DNA of 64,000 nucleotides from Leishmania infantum JPCM5 (taxonomy: Eukaryota; Euglenozoa; Kinetoplastea; Trypanosomatida; Trypanosomatidae). The notes beneath the pieces are model-generated. The model searched no databases. It saw only the letters and a list, made by a program, of their open reading frames with translations, and had not been told where the DNA came from. Positions 41,830 to 49,644 of the stretch are shown here, piece after piece. Location: positions 501,986-565,985 of the forward strand of contig NC_009396.2 of assembly GCF_000002875.2 (NCBI RefSeq). The letters run 5' to 3'. Every line of letters starts with the position of its first letter. Within the stretch, counting starts at the first letter, position 1. The position numbers were made by a program, and so were the translations under genes.

Positions 41830-42287
41830 GTTGCCATGACGACTTGCTGAGAAACCGTCGCAGTTGTCTGTGTGCGTGCGTGTACGTGAGGGGAGGGGTG
41901 TACATGTTGCTTGTACTTTCTGCTGTGAAGCTTTTTGCCAAGCGCTGCTATGCAGGCGCGAAAATGGACGATGCCCGGAAGCCAGAAAATGCGCGCACTC
42001 TCTGCGAAGCTGCGATGAGGTTCACGAGGGACTCTTCGATGCTCATGCCGATAACTCCCTTTCCCTTCTCATCACTGTTGCGACTCTCGCTAGCACATCT
42101 CTCTGCTCCCCTCACACAAGTGTGCTGCAGGTTCCTTTGTCTCCCTCGCCTCGCCTTGTACTGCCCACTAACCCTCTCGTGTCGGGGATGCGACGCTTCC
42201 CTCCGCCCGCCCTCACGCACATGTGCGCACTAGATAGTAAAGCACGCGGCACCTAATCTTTTCCGCCTCACTTGTTTTCCGCCAGCC
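41830..42287. other. Short spacer
   Basis: No gene. It ends with a strong pyrimidine stretch and CGCCAG (AG 42284-42285) only two bases before the next ATG. Confidence 0.6.
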
Positions 42288-44156
42288 ATGCCTGCCGCGC
42301 CGTCTGGGGCCTTCGCGCAAGGAGAAACGATGGAGCAGCTCCGCCTCAAGGGTAACGCCTGCTTCGCGGATGACCCTGCTGAGGCAGCCGAGTACTACAC
42401 GCAGGCGGTGCAGCTCTACGAGGAGCGGCACGGGAAGGACGCTGCGTGCACTATGGACGAGTTCACCAAGAGCGCTGGAAACGCGCTTACGTGTCTCTTT
42501 AAGATGGGGGAAACGGAGCAGTGTGCCGCGTTGGCAATGCGGGTTCTTGCGTCGAACCCGATTTTAGCGAAAGCCAACGCCTTCTACGGTCGCTGTGCTC
42601 TGGTCGACCCCTCCCTGGATAGCGTGAGCACCGGCTTCGGCACCGCCAGTGCCGCGGCGCTCGTGCACCTCTGCCGCGCCATCTACGAGCTCCCCGCACT
42701 GGAGCCGAGCACTCGCGAGAACATCGACGAGGCGCTCACTCGCCTCATCGGAGAGCGCGTAAGCGTGACGGAGGCGTTCGCGCGGTCACCGGAAGCCGGG
42801 GTGAAGCTGGTTCGCGGGCAGTGCGGTGTTGGAGTGGAGGCCATCCGCACCTTGCCTCCTCTTGTGGAGGTGGTGAGCCTGCTCACCCCTTTCTCCGTCG
42901 GCGCCTTCGAGGATTTTGCCGGAAGGGGCTGCTGCGTGGAGTGCAGTAAGGTTATCGGCCTCGACATCGCTGACGCTGCGGCAGAGGAGCCGAATGAGGA
43001 CGAAGGTGACGAGGAGAACAACAAGGATGATGGCAACGCCCAGGCAAAGAAAGAGAAGCACTCGACATGCACCACATGCGACATGGTGGTCTACTGCTCG
43101 CCTGCGTGCGCCGATGCACACCGTGAGCAGCACGAGAGGTTCGAGTGCGCACGGATGACGCGGCTGTCGGATATGATGGAGGGTATTGAAGCCCGCAAGC
43201 TCGATGTGCCGGAGCAGTTCTTTGAGCTGGCGTACCACTGCATCACAACTCTGGCTGGGATAAAGGCGAAGCGTGCGGGCCACGAACGCGTCCTCACCCT
43301 GACCGCACACGTCGATGAGGTGATTCAGTCGCTGCACCCGATCGGTCCCCTCATGAGCGACTTGTTCAAAGGGGAAGAAGAGACCGCCACGCTATACACG
43401 ATCATTGGCGTGCTATGCTGCAACGCACTGGAGGTGACGGACCCGAGCGGGCTCGGCGTGGCGCAGGCGCTGCACGCTGGCAACAGCATCGCTTCATTCT
43501 TCAACCACTCCTGCACGCCAAATTGCGCGATTGACACGGTGCGGCACGCCATCATCACCACTCGCACCATCCACGTCGGCGAGGAGCTGAGCATCGCCTA
43601 CATCCCGCAGCTTTACTGGCCAACCCGTCTGCGCCGCGAGCGTCTCAGCGAGGGCTACTACTTTGTGTGCCGGTGCCAGCGATGCCAGAGCAGCAACAAG
43701 GATCCGTTTGAGCGTGCGCTCGTCATGGAGCTGCCTACGGCACGGAAAGACGCTACAAAGCACTTTCACCCGATTGTGCAGACGGCCTGCGCGACGGTCC
43801 GCTCACGCATGGTGGATGACGTGTCGCAGAAGGACGCCGACGAGCTCAGCAAGCTGCTGAGTGACTTGTCGACGCACCTGTTCCCTTTCCATTATCTCTG
43901 CCATGAGGTGCGCAACTGCCTCAGTTTTGTGTACGCGGTGCTGGGCCAGACGCGGGAGTGCCTCTGCAGCTGCCTGGACGAACTTTTGATGTGGGAGTGC
44001 ATCCTACCCGGTGCTCTCCCAGTAAAGAGGATGAAGATTGAGAACGCGTTGGAATGCGTGCAGGGTTTGGGTACGAAGGTAAGTGATTGCTCTGCAGCAC
44101 TGCTCCCTCATCTGTCGCGCTTGGCGCTAGTGTACGACGCCGAGGGTCCCATTTGA
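42288..44156 (+). CDS. SMYD-like SET/MYND-domain protein
   Basis: A 622-residue protein with the split-SET layout of SMYD lysine methyltransferases. The N-terminus (about 14-75) has a TPR-like helical pair (LRLKGNACFADDPAEAAEYY). A MYND zinc finger spans about 214-290: CCVECSKV, a 40-residue acidic/Lys insert, then TCTTCDMVVYCSPACADAHREQH. The SET core has SFFNHSCTPNC (about 403-413) and GEELSIAYIP (about 434), followed by the Cys-rich post-SET CRCQRCQ (about 461). The C-terminal third is helical, as in SMYDs. Family members methylate histones or other proteins using S-adenosylmethionine; the target here is unknown. The ATG lies two bases after the best splice AG, so Met15 (42330) is an alternative start that leaves all domains intact. 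Confidence 0.85.
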   Translation: MPAAPSGAFAQGETMEQLRLKGNACFADDPAEAAEYYTQAVQLYEERHGKDAACTMDEFTKSAGNALTCLFKMGETEQCAALAMRVLASNPILAKANAFYGRCALVDPSLDSVSTGFGTASAAALVHLCRAIYELPALEPSTRENIDEALTRLIGERVSVTEAFARSPEAGVKLVRGQCGVGVEAIRTLPPLVEVVSLLTPFSVGAFEDFAGRGCCVECSKVIGLDIADAAAEEPNEDEGDEENNKDDGNAQAKKEKHSTCTTCDMVVYCSPACADAHREQHERFECARMTRLSDMMEGIEARKLDVPEQFFELAYHCITTLAGIKAKRAGHERVLTLTAHVDEVIQSLHPIGPLMSDLFKGEEETATLYTIIGVLCCNALEVTDPSGLGVAQALHAGNSIASFFNHSCTPNCAIDTVRHAIITTRTIHVGEELSIAYIPQLYWPTRLRRERLSEGYYFVCRCQRCQSSNKDPFERALVMELPTARKDATKHFHPIVQTACATVRSRMVDDVSQKDADELSKLLSDLSTHLFPFHYLCHEVRNCLSFVYAVLGQTRECLCSCLDELLMWECILPGALPVKRMKIENALECVQGLGTKVSDCSAALLPHLSRLALVYDAEGPI

Positions 44157-45084
44157 GGTGGGTAGGGAACCGAGCGGCTCGCAAGTAGTGGCGCTAACAC
44201 TGGAGCAGGGAGACGGGGCGCAGAGCCGGGGCACAAGGGGGGAAGACACGCAGGTGACATTGTCGGAGATTCACTTGTAGGGAACGGGGGCAGTTTTCGT
44301 TGTCGGCAACGGGCTGTGAGTCTCTGCGTGTGCTTGCATGCGGTCCTCTCCCTGCGCTGCCTGTTAATGAAAAGTGTATGTGTCGGCTTGTGGGCTTCAC
44401 AGCAACACCCCCCACGTGGTTCTGTGTGCGTGTGCGTGTGTGTGGAGCGGGTGCTTCTCGGTAAGTGTGATCAATCTAGGTCCTTCTGTTCCAGCCCGTT
44501 GTCTTCGTGGCGGGCTCAAAGGAGGCTGGTCGGCCCTCGGGGTAGTGCGAAGTAGCGGCGCGTGGAGGAGCGCCGCCGCTCCGTTGCAAAGCGCCTCGTG
44601 CCCGCCACCGGTGCCTTTAGCGACCTCTTCAAGGATGCATTCGCGAGACAGCAAAGGCCATGGACTCACTCCTGCGCGAACGCCTCATGACAAGGGCCCT
44701 GTCCGGCATGCCTGTAGCGTGGCCGCCAATCGTCAGCGATTTAGGGGGTGCGCTCGTGGAGGTACCCCTCTTTTTGTCATGGGACACTGTAACCTAGAAA
44801 TGTGGGTTGACTTCTCCGTCACCCCCCTCCGCACTCTGTTCCTCTCGACTGCTCTCCTCATCTTTTCGCCCTGCGCCCGACTGTGTGCTCTGGTTGCCCA
44901 AGCGTGTGCTTTTGTAACTGCCACGCTGGACTGACGCCGTAGTGTCGGCATCTTCTGCTTCATCTACAGCGGAAGAGTAAGATATTCCATGTCCTAGCGT
45001 GTCCTCGTTGTAGTTTTCCAACCCTTCCCTCACCCGCCGTCCGAGTCTCCCCTTCGGGTTTTTCTTGTTTGACCGCTTGCTCGC
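44157..45084. other. Spacer before the RNase H2C remnant
   Basis: No gene recognised. GT-rich near 44410-44445 and pyrimidine-rich from about 44810 to 45070. Confidence 0.55.
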
Positions 45085-45529
45085 ATGCCCAACTCCCTGC
45101 CCACGGCGGAGTCGACCACATGCGGGGGAGAAGCGCCAGAGGAACTGCTGTTTCACTCACTGCCCATTCAACCCGACTTTGAGAGCACGGCCGATGTGCA
45201 CGAGAGCTTCGTCTGCAATGAAACGTGATCCCGGCAATGGCCTTCGGCATGCAACGTTGCGGGGCCGTGCACTGCTGGGAGAGGAGGTTCAACTGCCGGA
45301 GGGCTACGCCGTTGTCATGACCACAATCACCACAAGCAAGCCGTCCTGCTCTCCACTCCCCACCCCGGCGTCCCTTTCCACGTTCACGCTCCAGATTGCC
45401 GAGGTTGACGAACTCGAGATGCCCGATGAGGTGTTCAGTGAACCATGCGCGCCACGCTATGTGGTATGGGACCATGATAGAGCACCGTCGCGTGCTGCCA
45501 GCATATCGCAGTGGATCATGCTAGCATAG
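45085..45529 (+). pseudogene. RNASEH2C: RNase H2 subunit C homologue, split by a one-base frameshift
   Basis: Two overlapping frames make one RNase H2C-like protein of about 147 residues. Frame 1 starts at ATG 45085 and runs to a TGA at 45226-45228, giving 47 residues including ELLFHSLPIQPDFESTADV, like the family's 'LHLLPCEV.vDGPApV..fF' start. The next frame continues without a stop to 45529 with LRHATLRGRALLGEEVQLPE, matching the family's 'FRGRcLrGeeV.vPpG' block, then FTLQIAEVDEL and a C-terminal WI helix. The shift is one extra base (or two missing) near 45226. RNase H2C is the non-catalytic partner that helps assemble RNase H2, which removes ribonucleotides from DNA. It may be a real lesion, a strain variant or a sequence error; an initiation downstream in frame 2 would lack the N-terminal strand. 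Confidence 0.7.
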
Positions 45530-46357
45530 GCGCTTCACGGCTCCTCGAAGTGGGCGGAGAGCGAGTGCGATACTTCGCTTCTATCCTCGTCGTGAACACG
45601 TGCGCTTTCCCTTCCCTGTGTCGATCTGTGTCCGTGATGAAGCGATGGAAGAGAAGGATAAAAGAGAATGGACCACGCCCTCTGCATCACCGATGCCGCA
45701 GGTGTGGCTCACCGAAGTGCAGAGTGGTCACTGCGAAGTTTTTTTCCCCTTTTCCCCCGGCTGGCCAGCCAGCCGTCTCGTGTGTTGTGCAGGGACTACG
45801 GCTTTTGCGGTGGCTACCGTTTTGCGCACCAAAAAAGGCGATGAGGCCCGCTGCCGGTGACAAGTTGGACATGTGCTGCTCACTTGCGACTCCTCTTCCC
45901 TTGGCGGCAAAACGCGCATACCTCCATTGTTTCAGACAAGCACCAACATGTCGTACACATGCCTCATCTTTCTGCATACGCTTTTGCCTCTTGTCCGCCT
46001 CTCCCCGTATAGCGTGTACCCGCATGCTCAGTGTGTTGTTCTTTACCTGCCTCTCTCACTGGGTGCTTAGCCGTCTGCGTTTTGTCTTGCCTTCTCCCTT
46101 CCGTGCCCTGTGCACCTTGAAGACCGTCCAGAGAAGAAAAGTGAGAGAGCGTGCAGAACCGCGCGAGCGGGAATCACCGGAGACGAAGCCGAATCCACTT
46201 ACAGGGCATACCGGAGCGTCGGTGTCATTTTCTCGCTTCCATTTTGCCACATCATCGACTGGGCGGCGCGGCGGTCCCCTGCCTTTTACGCACCTCTCCC
46301 TCCAAGCGTCTCCAAGCGTCGTGTCAGGTCGAATCACTGTGCCGCGTACGTTCCTTT
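45530..46357. other. Spacer before FAM91
   Basis: No independent gene accepted; long frames here are spacer-like (Arg/Ser/Pro-rich). A short tandem duplication (CTCCAAGCGT twice, about 46301-46320) lies 40-60 nt before the next ATG; the AGs within it are possible splice acceptors. Confidence 0.55.
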
Positions 46358-48970
46358 ATGGCGGCCTCCGTGGATGGGGCAGAGCTGCAGGAGGCGTTGC
46401 GGAGCCGTGCTCCGTATCATCTTCTCCCCGCGTCGCTACAGCAACGCATGACACCGTACGACTACCAAACCAAAACGATCCATCACGCTATCCTGCACGG
46501 ACACGCGTATTATCGACTTCCAGAGTTTGTGCGAGCAGCAGTGAAGGAGGAGGCTTACTACCAAGAGATGGTGCGATACGCTGCGGAGCAGCTTCAGCTA
46601 TACCCGTACGTGCATCAAAAAAGTATCATCCTTTACACGAAGGAGACGCCGCTGTCCTACTACACAGGCATCTTCGCTGAGCTACTCAAGCAGGAGCAGA
46701 GCTACCACCGCTTGCCTAACTTCACCGCCATAGACGCGCTCAACCTCCTCGGCATCGGGCGAAATCAATACTTGCAGCTCACAAAGGAGGTCCGCAGTAA
46801 GCTGCGCTGGCACGTCAACCGCACCTACGTCAACGAATACCTGCCCAGTGCGCTCTTGCCATCTGCCACGGTCGATCCCTTCTGGTCTATCGACACGGTC
46901 GACTACACCGCAGATGTGCTCAAGAAGCGCTTTCAGAGGCTCTCGCCGGAGGATGTGGTGCTTTACCGGATGCTGGTGAGCAAGGGCACCGCCTCCGTGC
47001 GGCCTGAGATGCTGGCCGCCCTACAGACGCCCCAGTCTGTCTTTGCAAAGGACACCATCTACACCTACGAGCTGCCGAAGGCGGCGCTGCGGCAGCTGTA
47101 CCGGAACGGGCTCGTGCTCGCGAGCTTTGAGGTCTCGCCGGACGCGTACGTTGTCGTGCCTCCGCTGGGTGGAAACTTCGTGATGAACCGCACGTCTGAT
47201 GATCCGCAGGAGCTGCTGCTCTACCGCGTGCTCTCTACCGTTGACGATCGCACCTCACTCGGCCTACTGGCGCAGCTCCTGATGCTGGACGAGGAGGACG
47301 TGTGCGGCGCCGTGCAGCTTCTCCTGCGGCTGGGACTTTTGCAGTGGAAGTCCCCCTCGCTGCCATCAAGGCTGGACGTCGCTACGCTCGACGGGGTACA
47401 CCCCAGCTGGCAAGAGGAAGTGGCCGCCCGTGTCATTGCCTTCACTCGCTACCAACTGCAGACCTCGATGGGTGGACTCACCGAGCATGGTGACGCCGCC
47501 GCTGGGTGCGACATCGGCCCCACTGCTAGCGATCCTCATCCGTCGAAGCGTGTTGCCCTCCTCTACGACGCGACACTAACGGGCTTCCTTATGATGACAA
47601 ACCTCAGCCACGACCCGACATTCAAGCGACAGGCGGTGATGCTCTTTGAGGTGGGAAAGATGCCGTACGAGATGGTACCCGCCTTTCTTGCGCTGCTGGA
47701 TCGCGTTGACTGGAAAGAGATGGAGCGGTTTGGCGGGGAGGCAAAGAAGTACATCAACAGTGTGATGTGCATGCGGCGCTTGCTTCACGCACTCTGCGAG
47801 GTAGTAGGGCCTCAAGGGGCTGTCGGGGTAGACCTGCTCAAGATCGAATCGCTTAACGAGCTGGAGGCGACGACGCGATACTCGGTGCTGGGGCGAAACT
47901 ACTGGGCATACGTAATCACGTCGCCCGTCTCGGCTGCACCCCTCATCGACGTTGAGCTAAGCTGTGTCTACGGTAGCACGGTCAGTTTCATGACGTCGCC
48001 GTGGATGCTGCTGTTCCTCTACACGAAGTTGCAGCGTGGCCCTCCGTCGCTGCTGCTCCCCTTCGGTACGCTTTTGCATCGCTGGCCGCCCTTCCTGGAT
48101 GAACTCGAGGAAGCCCCTGAGAGTGAGACAAGTGCGGCGGCGGGGTCGACCGTTGTGGTGGGGTACAGCGTGCTCTTGCGCCAGCAGACCATGACCCTCG
48201 ATGCCGAGGTCACCTACACCGACCTCAGTAGTTCACTGCTGCTGCTCAACGAGGTGACTTCCACGGCGCCGGTCTTTGTGCAGCAGGTTGCGCGTATTCC
48301 GCTTGTCTTGCGCAAGGACGGCAGCGTGGCAGCCGACGGCGCCTATCAGCATCTCGAAGTCACGGTGCCGTTTTCGGCGTCCCAGACACAACTGCATCGA
48401 CTCGTGGAGTCCTCCATCGCCGCGCACCATCCATCTGCGACGGCCGTCACTCTTGTCGACCGTGGCGATACAATGTGGAGCCTGTTAACCGACAGTGTCG
48501 CCGCCTTGCGGCTGCAGAACTCCCTCGGCTACCTTACCTTCACCTTCACATATGAGCAACTCGGCACCCCTGACGGTGCCTCGGTCGCAGAGCTCTTCTG
48601 TCAGCTACGCGCCGCGTACGTGGTCGATATCGGGCTCGGCGTTCCGCTTACCCACGTCGAGGCGTGCGAGCTTCTTGTGGACGCTATTCCTCGCCTGCTT
48701 AGCGAGGGCTGCAGTGAGCGCCACAACGCCGCAATGCGGGAATGTGTGGCCGAGTTTGGCGCTTTCCTCGAGCGCTACTCGACCCTCACTCGCGCTGTGC
48801 ACGCGAAAATGACGATTCAGTCGGCAACCACCACCGGTCCCGTGACGCAACATCACCTGCGGAAGATCGGTGGCGTCGGCGGCGCTCCTTATCCGGCGAC
48901 TCTACTGTCCTTTGACGGCATCTCCCTGAGTGTCACGGACGACGCCGATCCGCTGTCCGAGCAGTGGTGA
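46358..48970 (+). CDS. FAM91 homologue, Golgi vesicle-capture adaptor
   Basis: An 870-residue protein. The N-terminal third matches FAM91A1 closely by motif: HAYYRLPEFVR, EEAYYQEMVRYAAEQLQLYP, TPLSYYTGIFAELL, SYHRLPNFTAIDALNLLGIG followed by RNQYL, then a winged-helix-like continuation (FQRLSPEDVVLYRMLVSKG) and a repeat of the helical pattern around LLYRVLSTVDDR and LLAQLLMLDEEDV. The C-terminal domain holds LLFLYTKLQRGPPSLLLPFG and TFTFTYEQLG. In animals FAM91A1 binds TBC1D23 and the WDR11 complex and helps capture endosome-derived vesicles at the trans-Golgi. A similar retrograde-traffic role is inferred. The frame stays open upstream only via GTG; the first ATG of the conserved protein is 46358. 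The VPS39-like gene follows 674 nt downstream. Confidence 0.85.
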   Translation: MAASVDGAELQEALRSRAPYHLLPASLQQRMTPYDYQTKTIHHAILHGHAYYRLPEFVRAAVKEEAYYQEMVRYAAEQLQLYPYVHQKSIILYTKETPLSYYTGIFAELLKQEQSYHRLPNFTAIDALNLLGIGRNQYLQLTKEVRSKLRWHVNRTYVNEYLPSALLPSATVDPFWSIDTVDYTADVLKKRFQRLSPEDVVLYRMLVSKGTASVRPEMLAALQTPQSVFAKDTIYTYELPKAALRQLYRNGLVLASFEVSPDAYVVVPPLGGNFVMNRTSDDPQELLLYRVLSTVDDRTSLGLLAQLLMLDEEDVCGAVQLLLRLGLLQWKSPSLPSRLDVATLDGVHPSWQEEVAARVIAFTRYQLQTSMGGLTEHGDAAAGCDIGPTASDPHPSKRVALLYDATLTGFLMMTNLSHDPTFKRQAVMLFEVGKMPYEMVPAFLALLDRVDWKEMERFGGEAKKYINSVMCMRRLLHALCEVVGPQGAVGVDLLKIESLNELEATTRYSVLGRNYWAYVITSPVSAAPLIDVELSCVYGSTVSFMTSPWMLLFLYTKLQRGPPSLLLPFGTLLHRWPPFLDELEEAPESETSAAAGSTVVVGYSVLLRQQTMTLDAEVTYTDLSSSLLLLNEVTSTAPVFVQQVARIPLVLRKDGSVAADGAYQHLEVTVPFSASQTQLHRLVESSIAAHHPSATAVTLVDRGDTMWSLLTDSVAALRLQNSLGYLTFTFTYEQLGTPDGASVAELFCQLRAAYVVDIGLGVPLTHVEACELLVDAIPRLLSEGCSERHNAAMRECVAEFGAFLERYSTLTRAVHAKMTIQSATTTGPVTQHHLRKIGGVGGAPYPATLLSFDGISLSVTDDADPLSEQW

Positions 48971-49403
48971 GGGGCCAGCGCTGCACTGCTTGCTCATTGC
49001 ATTTGTGGTTGTGTTGCTGTTTTGTTTGTAGGAGAGGTGTCCGCGGCTGTCAGCGGGAGCCGTTACGCGCAAACCGCTTACCACCTGCTGCACCTCCCTG
49101 CCGCTAACGCCCGCGTCAGAGAACAAAGGAAAAGACAGCAACGGAGCGCATCGGAGATGGGCATGGCACGCCAATGAGCCCTCCTCCCGGTCTGTCGTGA
49201 CAGCGGTGGCTTCACTTCGTTCCTTTGCGGTCTGCCGCTGAGGAGGGGGCGGCGGGACACACTCCTCTGGCGCCTGTTCGACCACAATGACCAGCGCTAA
49301 CGTAACCTGCTGCTCTACGGCTTTCTCTCTCGTGAACACGGAATGCGTTTGGCGAGGCCGTTGACGAAGCGCCCACCTCACGCGTGTGGCGACAACGCAC
49401 AAA

Positions 49404-49448
49404 TCTCCTCTCTCCTACCGCTGTCGCGGCTGCCGCTTGTCTTCTGAG
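49404..49448 (+). promoter_or_regulatory. Candidate trans-splice acceptor for the VPS39-like gene
   Basis: A pyrimidine-rich tract ends GTCTTCTGAG, AG at 49447-49448. It gives a leader of about 196 nt that would include the start-stop element at 49574. Confidence 0.45.
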
Positions 49449-49573
49449 CTCTCTCGCCAATTTTGTCTCTCGCTCGCTTCCTCTGACAGTACTTGACCGC
49501 TTTTTCCCGTCGTCTCTGTTGAAGGGGGCCAATCCAAGCACGCGGCAGTCGCCTGCGGAAAGCACGTGAACAC

Positions 49574-49579
49574 ATGTGA
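49574..49579 (+). promoter_or_regulatory. Start-stop upstream element (ATGTGA)
   Basis: ATG followed at once by TGA, 71 nt before the ATG used for VPS39. In other eukaryotes such elements can stall or delay scanning ribosomes. Function here depends on the mRNA including it. Confidence 0.4.
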
Positions 49580-49644
49580 CGGACTCTCCCTCGCTGTTTT
49601 CCCCTACCCGAGGATTTCTTGACTTCACTGCTGCCGCAAAAAGA

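Larger units (their letters stand above)
48971..49644. other. Spacer with splice signal and start-stop uORF
   Basis: No gene. A C/T tract (about 49404-49445) with AG at 49447-49448 is a good splice acceptor. Between it and the VPS39 ATG lies an ATGTGA start-stop element (49574-49579). Confidence 0.6.

Noticed and set aside
45511..46680. 389-codon frame across the FAM91 start
   Set aside because: Overlaps the clear FAM91 N-terminus in another frame and is spacer-like.
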